From assembly GCA_016165875.1 (NCBI GenBank), contig JABBOT010000004.1:21606007-21670006 (forward strand): DNA of 64,000 bases, read 5' to 3'. Shown here one piece after another: positions 37,601-52,600 of the stretch. How positions within the stretch are numbered: position 1 is the first letter of the stretch; each line of letters begins with the position of its first letter. The notes beneath the pieces were generated by a model. The model ran no database searches. It saw only the letters and a program-made list of their open reading frames with translations, and was not told the origin of the DNA. The stretch comes from Acanthopleura granulata (lineage: Eukaryota; Mollusca; Polyplacophora; Chitonida; Chitonidae). The position numbers and the translations under genes were made by a program.

Positions 37601-40600
37601 CCAGGTCTTTGTCCATCCATAGGGCTCATGTGTATATTGTGTCTGCATAGGACCCTTTGTTTTTGGGTGTTCTATGTTCTCATTGTCAAGATGGATTTCC
37701 CCAAAATAAGCCAAGTGTCATGTACCTATATCTGGATGCCCATCTAACTCTAGAGCCCATGGCCCTTGCCACTTGAACTATCTGCAGCAATAAGGAATCT
37801 GTACAAGTCTGATTATTCAGATATGGACCACACATTCTCAGATGTGGTGTAAACTAGCATGAATCAATCAGTCAGTTCCTGACAGGTTGGTGTATACCAC
37901 AATTAATTAGTGCATCCTTGTGGATAGTGATACATGTGCCAAGTGTCTAATGTTGTGTTCAAAACTATAGGACCAAAATTGACTGAGTAAGAAAAGAAAA
38001 AAATCCTTGATAAATGTGTATAAAGTAGGATACAGACTATTGTCATCAGCAACTCCCCACTCTTCACCATGTACTTCAGATGTACAAATAAACTTCGGTG
38101 TAATTAACCTCAATTTAGAGAACAAAGCAGCTTTATATATACACATTTTTTTGGCACATGGGTACCATGGTCGATCTGGGAAGTGTAAAGTTAAACATTC
38201 CTCACAAGCCGTTTACCAAACACTCCTGCGGCGTGAACTTAATTCAAGAGGTGACTTGTAACTGTCGAGTAATGGTTTCTGGAATGATGATGTGTGATAT
38301 CATGCTTTACCTGCAAGATGAGTCGAGGGGATGTACACGTAGCTAAAAAGGGAATTCCTTCCAGCCACTGGCAATGTGACTTGCAGTATAAAATTCCAGA
38401 AACAGCCAACTGCTTTTTCACCCTGTTGCGTGGGATGTTCATGTCTGTCGTTTTGATCGTTTATTTACACTGATAAAAACAAGCCTGTGGAAACTATGCT
38501 ATCAATGTGGAAGTGCAGCCCATGTATGTTTTACATACTTATCCCAAATCCTACCTAGATTCCAGCCATGGCTAACCTTCAAAGGGGAGCAGTGCTACCT
38601 GGCTCCTGTGGATGCACTGCCGAAACCTTGATTGCCTTTCCCTTGCTGTTTGAACAGGTGTACTTTGTTTTGGTTCACCATCTTACACTCAGGCTCCCCT
38701 TGCATACGCCAAAGTGAGCTGTTTTCAAAAATAGTCTTGAAAGAAAAAGTTGCACATGCCTAAAAGTTTAGCAGTGGAGGATTCTTTTTAACCTTTAATC
38801 GAATAATTTCAGAATTTCATATTGAAGCATGAGGGTTTAGTGGGTTCATGGGTTTGGATTAAATTGAAAGCTGTACATGAAAAAGTTTCTCAAATTTTCA
38901 TGTTTTAATAGTTATCTTTTTATGGCATTTCATTGAAACCATTCAGATACAATTTAAATTTAACCATAACAGATATATTCATGCACATTAACACAAGTTG
39001 AGTTAATTTGTTTTACTATAAAATTAATGTATTTAATGGTGTTTTCACATATTGTAGCTTCTAGATTGTAGAAACACTGCAAACAGTGATGTTGAATAAC
39101 ATAACCCATTGTGCGATGGATAAGATTATTTCTTTGTGTCATCACTAAGTGATATCCTTTCAGAAAAGCTGGTTAAACAACATCTGATAAGTTTAATGTT
39201 AACTAGTCAAATATTTATGTAATTAACTTGTTTATAAACCTTTGTTCAGCTTGTGTGTGGTGGCTATTAAAACAAAGTCCAGACTGAAAATTATTAAACC
39301 AAGTCGTATTCAATATTTTGCTCTGACTGGAGATGCAAATCCAATGCACACATCCAATACATGTATTATATGCACAACCATCTGCCTATATTGCCTGCTA
39401 AATTAGACATGCAGGATGGTTGAAGATGTCAGAAATCAGTGATATTCCTTTTATACATCTACCTTTGCCATAAAGATAAATTTATGACATGTTAACTACA
39501 ATAACACAGACCCACCCCACTCCCACCCAAACTGCTGTAAGCTTTGGTCTTGAAAACAAATTTCTTCTGCTCATTTCACTTCCAAAAACTAAAAGTGTGA
39601 AATAAAAATAAAACCACCATTCTCTGCTTTAATGATCACAAAATTTCCAAAGTTGCAAGGAAGCATGAATATTAAAAAGTAAAATTATTCCATTTATCTG
39701 TACTGTACAGGATTCAGTTTATCCATTTATCGTCTATAAAGTTGTTCTAGATGTATTTGTATCTTTTTTTTTACCTGCAAAAGCTGTTACTTGCTGATGT
39801 ACCATTGAAGATGTCCCAAGGGAAGAGTAAATTGATATATAAAACTGAAGTATTTTTTTAATAATTTTATTTCATTGATTACATCTAATGCTTTTTTTTT
39901 CTTCGTGTTATGACTAAGTGTTAACTGAGAATTTATTGAAATGTAAAGTCACAGTGTATATGTGTGTGTGTTTACCTGGTCCAGGGTTACCCATCCTAAT
40001 AATCCAAGAAGTTCGGTATGCAGACTATTAACTCCAGCTCTTCATTTTTGTTACCAGCTTGTTAACTGGGCTTAGTCTCGGCTTAGTGGCTCTAGGTAAT
40101 GTTGAACCATCTAAAGAGTTGTTGATAGTGCACTCAACGCATGCTGACAACCTCACTTTTGTAATGTCCCTTCCTGCCCCTCCATCATGTCCTTGCAACC
40201 ATTTTCCACTTTCTGATGCTATATCAGAGGGATATTCTGTTAAACACTTTGTACGTAAAAATAGATTCTACATGTTCTGTCCACTGAATCAAGATAGCAG
40301 TTGATAAGACAGGGTTTGTTAGAGTTTTTGAAGGTAGGATGTGGAGTACATCATGACCTACATGTATTTGTATGTGGTGCCAACGCACCTGTATTGAACA
40401 GATTTTATTTGCTGATCATATTTTTATAAAGGCTGGTGTTAAATGCAACACAGAACATTCAGGGCCTGGTCTAGGCCATTTTTCAACTTGTTATGTGGTG
40501 TTTGAGCATGCAGTTTGAAAAATCACCACAAAATGATGTAAAATCCAAACCATTTGATTTTTTATTACGAAGAACTGTTCTGAAAGTAATTTGACAGGTT

Positions 40601-43600
40601 ATTTAAGTAAAAACATTGTCTTATTCATGTACAAGTGTTAGCCTACATGTTCACTTTTCCTGATTTTACATGATTATTCATCTTTGTTTTTTCACCTTAG
40701 ATTAGTAGTGAAACATTTGCAATGGACAACAGTGTAAATTGGTGGCTTTCATGTTCTGGACAGTACTTCAGGTTACTGTAAACATAACTGTTCTTCTCAT
40801 ATCAGATCATTGCATTGTCAGATCCAACCTTCATAATACATGTATCAGTTGTCAGCCTACTGCATTATCTCAGGACCATTTATGATGCCACCTTTGTTAC
40901 ATATTTCATTGAATGTATCAAGTGGTAATTATGTACATATGCAATCACTTATGCTGCTAAAAAAGAACATCGGTTGCAACCTTCTACAGTGATTTCAGTA
41001 TAGCGGTATATGCTGGACACAAATTTCATGTCAGATTTCAAACTCGTATCTGATTTACGTGTAGGTCAGGCACAGTGTATTGGAGTTTTGATTTCACTGC
41101 AACTGATCACCAAAATACCGTGCATTGTTGATTGGGAGTATCCTTGACATGCTTGAGCTAGAATCAATAAAGCCACAATATGTTTATACAGGAACATGTA
41201 GATTGAAACCATCAAATTAGTCAAAGGGCCCATTGTTTAATTACTTCATTGTACTTTAGTGAAGATATTAGTTAAATTGAGTATTTTGTCACAGGAATAT
41301 GTAGTGTAAAAATAAAATGTTCACCAAGAATATGAAGTCTTGTGAGACAGAACATAGATTTGTGTAAAATAACCATTCAGTTGGTCATTAACTGTAATAT
41401 GTCATATGATACTCAAGTTTATAATAAGGGTAGGGAAGGGAGAAACTGACTGTGACTATACTGTCAGTGTTTGATTTGCTACTTCATGTACATGTATGTG
41501 ATGGTTGTTAGGAGTGCTCTCTGGAGCTTGTGGAAGAAACAGTGTGGTGAGATGTCCATGTACATGATGTGTACTGTAGGTTGTGTAGAGTTGAGCGGCT
41601 ATATAGCGAAAGCAGCAGGTGCTCCTCTCCCAGAAATCTCTGCTTGAATTATTCATGCATTTGGTAACTTCCTACCCTCTCCCAGAACTGCTGGTTGTGC
41701 AAACATGTCCAGGGGTTTTGTTGCATAAACGTAAATGTGCGGCAAAATCCTTTAGAGACTTGGATGTACATGTACTGACATATACATGCAAGTCACTTCC
41801 TGAGCCAAACATTTGACAACCCAGGTTTTCAGTGAAGTGGAAAATTCTCCATGCTAACCCTAATTTGATCATTAGGCTCCAGGTCCATGCTGACTAGGTA
41901 TCCATCAAAGGGCTTTCCAGTGACAGATTGGTGTTCATAACATAGGCTTTGGAAATCTCTCTTCCGCTAATATGGCTGTTTGCTTGATCCACACTATCAC
42001 TTTGTCACCATCCTGTCAAACAGCTGTAATTTAACTAGATTCACTTACGGTTGGTCCTAGATATAGTTTGACACGTTTCCATTATAAAATGTACATTAAT
42101 AATGATTGCAGCATTTGCATTTCCTTGTAAATGTGTAAATTGATCCTCATGTCTATGCACCATTTTATGCTTATCTTAGGCTGTCACCTTGCCTCAGATG
42201 CTATTGATTAAAGATGTTTCTATACAGATTTTGTTTATCAAAGCTAATAAATGCACAGTCATAGTCATGTAGAGCTTCTGTCCTTTTTTTTAATCTGACC
42301 GACAGTTGTAGCTAGACTTATTTCATACTCAGATGTGATGTGAACATGTTCCTACATATGTATATATACTGTATTTTTCTACAAACATATATATGTATGT
42401 TTTTCACATTATATCAATAATGCCAGACCTGAAAAGAATTATTAGGGGAAAATAGGCATGACTGTACAATCCAGCCAGACCAGTTCCCAGCACAGCAATG
42501 AATCAAAAACATGAAAAATCCTTGCTTTCACCTCTGTTTATACATATGACCTGAAGTAGGAGAGGGACTGTGTTGTGTCCTCGATATGTGGAGGGAGAGG
42601 CTGGATCTGAGCCGCACTTACACCACCATTGCTCCAATGAACTTCACACTTTCGTCTCATCCAATTGAGTTAGCAGTTGGTCTAATTATATCAACTTCCT
42701 TTACACCTCACTGTGTGGTGCCCTAGATGGAAGCACCCTGAAAATGTTCCCCCTGCTGCTCTCACCCAATTTTCCATGCTAATCAAATCTGCCAACCTGG
42801 CCAATGAAATACTGATTAAAGATGGAAATATACTACCTGTGCACCATCCTGAGGGTGTATTAACGGAAACATTTTCATGGCCAAATGGAAGTGGGAAAAG
42901 TCTTGACCATGGAATCCATGCTCCAGCAGAGTTTAGCAATTGTCAGTGGTCTGTTCAGACACAAAACCACTACAAATACCTTCACAGTATACACAAGTAA
43001 AAGCTCTATAGCCTTGGCTCTGATGAACATTGGATATTGTCTGTCGTGGGGAAGGAAAATTTATTTGTTTTATCACAGAAGTGTTTCATGAAAAATTAGA
43101 AGTGCTGATCATGGCAAGTACAAATGACTGTCAATCCACTACGCCATTTCAGTTAAATGAGAAAAATGAGAAATACATGGACATCATGTGTACAATTATT
43201 TGAGATATATGCAAACGAATATATCATATTTGTATGTGCTAAAGTACTTTGCCTGATTGACCTCTATAAAAAAAAAAAAGTATTCTTTTATTGGCAACTG
43301 ACCTTTGATTCTTAACAGAGCTATTCTTTTGGATAGGCTTACTGCCCACATTGACCTTTTTTGCCATCAAGGTTCACATGTAGATCTGTTTTATGCAGTT
43401 TTTCCCTAGTTATTGTCTATGCATTCACAATGATAGAGATAACAATGGTTGCTATTTGTGTAATCAAATTTTACTATTTGTATCATTTCAGGAAAATGTA
43501 GAGTATGTATTTTTGGTGATCTTCACACTGGAAGCCGTAATGAAGATCATAGCCTATGGATTTCTATTTCACCCTGGTGCTTACCTCCGCAATGGATGGA

Positions 43601-46600
43601 ACATTTTAGATTTTGTTATTGTAGTAATAGGGTAAGTTATTAATTCTTTAAATTATTGCATGTACCTCTCAGCATAGTGTGCTGTAGGGCCTGTAGTCCA
43701 GTGATCTTTCTTATAATTGCTCCTGATTGCTAGTCAGATGTTGAAATCCTTTTACTGTGAAATGATTGTGAAAGTTTTCTTTTTGAAAATAACTCATTGT
43801 GTATTTTTGATATTAATTTTTACAATTGTCAGTGAAATGCTGCACTGAAAATGCTCATGACTCAGCTCAGTTTTTAGAATATCATTTTTGACCCCATCAG
43901 TTTTGTTGATAAAATGTAATATTTTTTGTGACATTGTTTTATAATTAATAGATGTTTAGGGATAACATAAAAGTGTCTGCTCTTTAGAATGTAACATGAT
44001 TGCCATGGTCATGAGAAAACCTCACAAATTTCCCAGTAATGAATTGTAAAAATTTTGGACAAAGGCATGCATTTTCATCCCAGGGAACATCTTTATAGGT
44101 ACATGCAGATGGTGGTGGGTTATTCTACAGATTGTGGCTGTTTTAGTCCTATCAGAATACTGGCCACCATTATATAAGTGAAATATACTGGAGTACAGCA
44201 TAAAACTCCAATCAGATAAATATATGAGTCGTTGCATGGATAGTCATCGGTAATTTTTGCACATTATTCAAGTCTGATGCTGAAGGATCAGAGTGAAATG
44301 TACATCATTTAATGGTGCCGAGCTGGTCTTCAGATTTAGTGTTTTCATTCAGTAGAAGTCATGAATTATCATCAGATTTAGTCTTTAGTTTTTGTCATGA
44401 AATATATGTGTAAGCTTTCTAGTATCACTTGATTGGTTTTGTGATATATGTAATCGTACTTAAATTAGTTTCTATGTATATTTACTTACCTATAGCATGT
44501 ACATTTATAGTTATAAAAAAATTATTTATGTTATAAATCTCTTGTTCTTTCTGTATTTACCTAAGAATACAAATCCTTAATTTGTCTGTTTTTGTTTTTT
44601 GTTTTCAGAATTATAAGTATTTCACTAACAATGTTATACAATGAGGGCTTTGATGTTAAGGCACTTAGAGCTTTCAGAGTGCTACGCCCATTACGGCTGG
44701 TATCTAGAGCGCCCAGTAAGTTCTTACTTTTATCTTCTTTGGCATTGTTTGTCATTAATTTGTTTTGTAAAAGATTTCTCTCAGCTACAGTGGTGTTGAA
44801 AACTTTTATAGTGAATGTAATCCAAAGTCTTTATTATATTAAGTATAGTGTTCATTTTCTTCTTACATATTTTTTATTTATTTATAACGATATCAATTCA
44901 TGATTGATATTAAAGTGTGGATTTGCTTTTTAGTTGACTTATGAATGGGAGTATGAATATCCTGAAAGGCATCCTAAATATCTCTTAACTAATATATATC
45001 TTAACATTTGCCTATGCATAATACAGGTACAGCAGAATAATTTAAAAAAAAAATATGTAAACTTTAAACTTGCATTTATATTGATTTAAGGAACACCACC
45101 AGTTTACTCTCTTATTTTTTTTTACAGGCTTGCAGGTTGTACTCAATTCCATTCTCCGTGCGATGGTGCCTTTACTTCATATTGCCCTTTTAGTGATATT
45201 TGTTATTATCATATATGCCATTATTGGACTTGAACTCTTTGTTGGAAAACTCCATAAGACATGCTTTACAATAGATACACGTAAGTATGACTTTATCCCA
45301 GTGCAATCATTATGTACAAGTAAAATACAACACTAGTATTTCATACAAAATGAATGAATTTTGGCTTGGATATGTTGAATACATCTTAAAGATAAAGCAT
45401 ATACCTTAATCTCCATACTCATCCATATGTTCATAAATGTTTGTACCTGCAAACACTTTGCAATTACTCTGAGATCAAAGACCTGTGTTGAAAATGCTTC
45501 AGATTTACAACAATACTTGGTGCTATATACACCATACATTTGAAGCATACATACTATTTATAAAGAAAAGTAGGGGATATATGCTGTTCACAGTGTGGCA
45601 TGATACATTATAATTATCAAAACATCTGTGTTTTTGACACATTGTCAAAAAGGTGTTTGGTCCGACCTTCATGTGAATCTGGATCAAGTGCATTCCAAAC
45701 TGGCTTTCGAACTTTGAATTTTCCATATTTTTAGTTTATGAAATCACGAATAAAACCTGTCCGTGTATTATTTCTTTCATTGGATGCCCCAGTGTTAGTG
45801 ACAAACAGTTTATCTTATTAAAGATTCTGTATAATAATAGTTTGGGCTCTTATTTGTAGAATATCCCTTTTTCTTTGTAACAGTATATATTAATCATTAG
45901 GCTTATCTCTTATGTCATATCTCACACTTCCATGTCTCTGCAGATGAATTTGCCATGGAAGAGCCTGGGCCCTGTGGCAAAGACAGAGGTTATCAATGTG
46001 ATAATGGTACAGCAGTCTGTGAAGAGTATTGGATAGGTCCAAATGATGGCATAACAAACTTTGACAACTTTGGGCTGGCTATGTTGACAGTATTTCAGTG
46101 CATTACCATGGAGGGGTGGACAGATGTCATGTATTATGTAAGCAAACGTGACTTACACAGTGTAAATTTTAAAACTGGCACTAGACTGCAGTTGGTATCT
46201 AATATGACAATAGACTTGTTATGTATGTAGTCTTTTATGATACAAGAAATGAAAGTTTGAATGAGAAACTAAACCTGCAGTGTTATTACAATGTTTGTAC
46301 TATACAGTGATAGTCCTTGGAAAAAGGTTGTGGTGAAATAATTTCATGGGGTTTTGTCCCTTCATTTGATTAATTCATGTTTGTAATACTGCTTATTACA
46401 TTGTCTTACTAATACTACGCATCTAGAACAACCTTGCATCTGGAAGAAATTGTCAAGGTTTTCCCAACAAAGTAATGCTGAAATCCTCTCTTTTTTTTCT
46501 ACAAAACATTGTAAGTATTTTGACCTGGAAATGTGTGAAGACCGTTTCAACCACTTGTGAATTTATCTTTGCAGATAAATGATGCTGTGGGGAATGAATG

Positions 46601-49600
46601 GCCATGGATGTACTTTATAAGCCTTATTATCATAGGCTCCTTCTTTGTACTAAACCTTGTTTTAGGTGTCTTAAGTGGGTAAGTTTACTTGATAATTGCT
46701 GTATTTGACTTAAAATGTTGCCCCAAAAAGTGCATTTCTAGAAGAATGTAAAGGTTATAAAGTATTACCTTTGGTGCTGATACTTATGGAATTTTTGTTC
46801 CGTTATGATGTCATCCTGCCTTCAAAACGTACTTCAAAACACCTTTCTAAGATGAATAGATCTCCCAGAATCAAACAAACTGAGTAATTTATGGAGGAAA
46901 TTTTTGGTCAAATACCCTACAATAGTTCAGCTAAAATTCAACAGTAAATTTGTGGCAGTCAGGGAGCTTTGCACAAAACCACAAAGCACATGTAACCTGC
47001 AGTATGTGACAAATTTTTCTGGAAATTGTAACAAAATTTAATTCTTTAGAATGTAGTTGTGTGAGATGGTTGAATGTAGCCAAAAACTAAACCTCATTTA
47101 CAATGTGTAATTATCTGTCAGAAAAGAAGAGCTTTGTTAAATTAGCAACATTTTTTTTGTCCCTTACAACAGTGAATTTTCCAAAGAAAGAGAGAAAGCC
47201 AAAGCCCGGGGAGATTTCCAGAAATTGCGAGAAAAACAACAAATAGAAGAAGACCTCAGAGGTTATTTAGACTGGATCACTCAAGCAGGTATGTGGTTTG
47301 AATTCAGTAAGGCTGCATGAAATGTGGAAAGAGCTTCAAAAACAAGGGGAATTAAACTGAGTTGAAAGTTGGAGATATAAAAAATACTCAAGCATTGCTG
47401 AATTGGGAAATGTTTAATGCAAGAATGAAAAAATTGGTGACCTCTCCTGTGTTTGAATATACAGAATTTAATGTTAGACAACAAAGTGTATTGGCTCCAG
47501 GGAGTAACTGTCTTTTTGGTGTACAGACAAAAAAAGGCAAACATTACTTAAATTTCCTTTACCTTCTCTGTCATGCACAAGCAATACCTGCTAATAATAT
47601 TGTCAGTCCATGAAATATGTGCACTTTGTTTCATGACTGATAGTTGGCTGTTATATTTTAACTGTCATGTGTCCTGTTTTGTTTTGCAGAGGATATAGAC
47701 CCAGATAATGAGGAGGAAGGTGAAGAAGGCACAGTTAGGCATAGTAAGTAACAAATTATGTGAACATATACAGGAACAAACAAGAACATTGAACATCTTG
47801 AGTATTGGTGGGTTTTATGTCTTCTCATGATTTCGATACAACATCTGGATTATCTCCCTTGATTAACAGTGTCTAATGCTTGCACAGATTCCTGTGACTT
47901 TTGCAAATGGAAAGATTTAATCTTGGGGGGGGGGGGGGGGAGTAGAAAGATTTTCACTTTTTTCCCTGAAACATTAGAACATCCAGGTATTATTCTATTG
48001 AATGTTACTCGAGGTTTTCATTCTTCTGTTGTTATATTACCCGCTGCTGCTTTGAATAATAACTCTGGCTGATCTTGGCTTGCAGATAAACCAACAAGTG
48101 AAACAGATTCATCAGAGAAAACCGAAGAGATGGGAAGTGGAGATATCCAACAGCAGACATGGTGGTACATGAAAAGGTCTGGTCAATGAAACCAACTTCC
48201 TTCTCTAGTGTTTTAATGCCTTTTAGAAGTATGTGACAAATGACAAAATATTTACAGGCAAACTTCTTATGACAGAGTGTAACAAAGCATTTTATATTTG
48301 GGGAGGAAAGTTGTTCAGCTATAATTTTTAAAGTGGAATAGTTGATCTGATAGCCCAACTTGGCATAAACACTCTCCCATCCTTGAGATGTCAGAGAAAT
48401 GTGCATTCATATTCAGGCCTCATGCCCTAGACTGTTGCATGCTAATATTACAAAGAAGGAAAATTGAGGTGTTATTATCAAGTAATGTTGATTTGCTTTC
48501 CATTTCTAGCCTGGCAAGAAAGAGATATAAAGTTAATACTGAAATCATCAAAAAGATTTCTTTGTCTTCGTTTGCAGTCGTCGGTTACGGAAATGGAATC
48601 GTCGTTGTCGTAGGATGTGTCGTAAACTAGTGAAATCACAAGCATTTTATTGGGTGGTCATTGTCATGGTATCTCTAAACACTGGCGTTCTAACATCAGA
48701 GCATTACCAGCAGCCATTGTGGCTGGACAAATTCCAGGGTAAGTCTGCCAAGCCATATAATTATGTGTGCACCTTTAGTATTGTTTCATGTTTTTCACTC
48801 AGTGATTTTTACCTCCACATGGAAAACCTAAGAAGCAGGTTTCAGGGCCTTAACACAGGTGTTGAAATTGACACTTTCCATGGCAAGTTTAATAGTTTGT
48901 GGAGAGGAAGATACTAGTAATTTACCTGTTATTTCATGGAAATTTTCATCGCCATAGATTCCTGCTGTACTAAAACACTGTTATTTTTTTTTATTTACTT
49001 TATGTCACATAACTTCGGCTTCCCTTCTCTGAAAATGTTCTTGGTTGCATACGACTGAAATTTTGCAAATTTGGCATTAAACCCTAAACATCCATTCATT
49101 CATTTACCTATGTAAGGGATGCCACATAGTTCACCACATAGTTTGACAGTTGCCAAACTGATTGCTTCCTTATGTTGTTCATTTCAGAGATAGCCAACAT
49201 TTTCTTTGTGGCGTTGTTCTCCCTGGAGATGTTACTTAAAATGTACAGTCTTGGCTTCCAGGGGTACTTTGTGTCCCTCTTCAACCGCTTTGATAGTTTT
49301 GTGGTGATGTGTAGTATCATAGAGATTATCCTTATCCATACAAACGTGATGCCCCCTCTGGGTGTCAGCGTCCTCAGGTGTGCTCGTCTTCTGAGAGTCT
49401 TCAAGGCAACAAGGTAAATACACTGGCACCTCACTTTCCCAAATCATTTTGTTTGCATAGGATCATATTCAGATGGAACAATTTACTCTGCCTGTTTCCA
49501 TAGTTAAGCAAAACCAGTGAAAATAGCAAAAACAATTTAGTGTACAGCATTTGTGTCTAACTTGGTTATTAGGTTTATAGAATCTATGGCTTAATGTATA

Positions 49601-52600
49601 TATCTTAAGTTCTCAAACTCATCTCTTTGGCCATTTGTGACTTAGCTCAATAACTAATCGTTTTCCTCTGTTTTATAAACTTACATTTATAATAATAGTT
49701 CCAGTTTTTGTATTCAACATTGAAGAAGTGCACTTGTTCCACAGAATGACTTTTGTGATGGTTGTGTGTTTTCAGGTACTGGTCATCACTACGGAATCTT
49801 GTTGCGTCGTTACTCAACAGTATGCGCTCCATTGCTAGCTTATTGCTTCTTCTCTTCCTGTTCATCGTCATATTTGCCCTGTTAGGTATGCAGGTATTTG
49901 GAGGACGATTCAACTTTGATTCGACTGTGGCAAAACCTAGGAGCAACTTTGACACCTTTTGGCAGTCACTTCTAACTGTCTTTCAGGTGAGAAATGTAAC
50001 TATCCTAATCACCCACTCTTCAGCATGCGAATGGGCAATGTTTAATGCAATTCATTCACCTTTGAGTTTGGAGACAAAAACTCTTGGGCTCGGTTGGCCA
50101 ATTTCAGGGCCTATATGATTATACAGTGAAACTTGCCAACACCCGCACAGCTAAAAACCAACTCCTTGTCAATACTGACCATTCCGCTTTGTCAGCTGAT
50201 ATAGCCATTCACAAACCATGTTACTTTTATTGAATACACCAACACTTGTCTAATTTGAATACAAACAGGGTTTTCCTGTCCCCATTGTATCTAGTGCATG
50301 TCAGTCTGCTCTGTATAATCCGACACTGTGTGGTGCCGGACTATCGTTCCTACCCTCCACCGTTAGCACTGCTGCCAGTCAGAAAGTGTTGTGAGAAAGG
50401 GAGATAATCCTCTTAGCGGACAGTTTGATATGCAATGAAGACATTCTCTTGAAGTTGATTTTGATTGAAACACTCCACACACTGTTAACTGAGATGACAT
50501 TGAAAAAATCAGGATATCAATAAATACTCCAGTTCATGGTCGCATTGTTTCAGATTTCATTAAATGAAGCATGGCTGACAGATCTGCCCACACACATTGT
50601 GTGGAAATGTAGGAGTCCCTGATTGATGAAGTTCAACTCACCCAATCTTGCAAGCATGACAAGACTTTCACTAAGTCCTAAACCTACACACACTGTTGCT
50701 AAATTTACGCCCAGGGATTTCCTAGATGGAAACAGTTTTACTTTGATTTGACAAGTGTGAAAAAAGTTGCCAATGTGACAAACAACACCTCAGAATCTCC
50801 AGTTTCATGGTAGACTATTTTTTGTTTTTTCAGGAAGGCCTTTTGGTTGGCCTATTCCTCTATGCATTTAAAGAAATAAAAGTTGGGACAAAAAAAGAAA
50901 AAATTAATTCAACTTGCTTGCAAAGAACATAACTAATTAGTTATGGATCAGCAAGCTGTGTACAAAAAAGTACCTTTAAGTGTTGTTGTTGCACACGGTG
51001 TATTCTACAAACCGACATCTTGTCAAAACTGACTTTAAATGTTACTGTATAATCAGTCTGCACAGAAAATGCTCTCAGAACATGGGTGAATAAGCATTTT
51101 GTAAACTTGAGAAAAGGTTGAAGAATTACATTTGCAGTGTTTCCATTTGATGCAGCCATCTACTTGTGTGCTGAATGAATGTTTCATTTTGAAACTGAAG
51201 TGATGACTTGGAGTTAAGGCTGTAAAAATAAATTTATTTGGTGGTTCCTTACTTCGTATGTTTAGAGCTAGTGTATGGTTCCAAGGACAAACATATAGCA
51301 GTGTACATTAGTACTTAAGCATGGGTACTAACTTGCGTGAGAAGCATATAAATGGCTAAGCTTTCATGGGGTAATAACTCAACGTAGGCACTCTTCTGTA
51401 TGATAACGTGCTAATTTTCAAGTTTTTATTTGTTTTTGTTCACGGTATGTTTTCCTTTCAGATTCTCACAGGAGAGGATTGGAATGTTGTGATGTATGAT
51501 GGCATCAAGGCATACGGTGGCGTTAACTCTATTGGAGTTCTGGTCCTGTTTTACTTTGTGGCTCTCTTCATTTGTGGAAACTGTATCCTTTATGGAAGAT
51601 ATTGGGATCAACTGTTACTGACAAAGAATTTTTTCATATCGTACACTAACATGTAAATGTAACAATAACATTGAGATTCCTACTGGGAATAATACCAGTT
51701 GACCTGCTGCTAGTTTTTCATTTCAAAGAGCCCGAATGTAAGCAATGTCAGGTGATGTTGAATCAGTGGCCAATCAGGGCTTGTCCTCAGAAATCATTTT
51801 GGACAAATTTCTGTCTGTTGACATTCACATAGGTTATGAGTTGAATTAGCTGATTGCCTTGCTTCTGGCAGATTGTGGTGAATTTGTCAGGCTTAGAGTC
51901 TCAGATCGTAAAAGAAGATCAAGTATATTTAAGAAGGTCTGGATTTAATCACACAGTAATCCTCTGGAAATTAATAAATAACCAAAGACTTGTGCTTTCT
52001 GGTGAAAATGAATCTTTTTCCAGCATTTATTATCATATATCCTTAACAGATATCAGACATCTTGTTGAATGTCTTCTTGGCTATTGCTGTGGACAACTTG
52101 GCAGATGCTCAGAGTCTGACAGAGATAGAGAAAGAAAAGGAGGAAGAGAAAGAACGGACAAGATCTATACGTCGGTCAAAGAGCAAAACACCAGAGAAGA
52201 CAGATGGGGTTAGATGAACTTGGCCTTGATATATGTAGAATAATACCAGTTGTTGTTGGCCTGCATATGTTGCGAGACATGCTACTCTTGATTCTAAAAG
52301 TTAAAACTGAATTGTACAATATGAATATCAAATAATCCTGTTATACCAAAATACAGATTTGTTGCTAGGATACATTCAGTTGTGCAGATATAAAAAATGT
52401 CAGTTTGATATGAGTTTGACTGCCATTGCATTGATCTATAACTTTTTCTGCCAAGATAAAAATTACAGGCATTTGTTTATTGTTTTCTTGATTACTATGC
52501 CCCTCCATAATGAATAAATAAAGCAAAGAAGGTATGTTGTAAATAGTAAAGTTCCAATTTGTTGTTTGCGTCCAGAACAATGAAGAAGATGAAGGTGTAG

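Larger units (their letters stand above)
32244..43491 (+). other. CaV1 intron 3 (11.2 kb)
   Basis: GTAAGT ... TTTCAG. It contains a CpG-bearing stretch at about 32,490-32,900, a tRNA-headed SINE split by an insertion (33,204-34,062), a 60 bp tandem duplication (33,361-33,480), a pyrimidine-rich segment (about 35,850-36,365), and a coding-like island at 42,690-43,000. No CaV1 exon is missing between exons 3 and 4: the protein runs on without a gap. Confidence 0.75.

Noticed and set aside
49108..49434. The 108-codon - strand frame across exon 13
   Set aside because: It is the antisense shadow of the IIS2-IIS4 coding exon.
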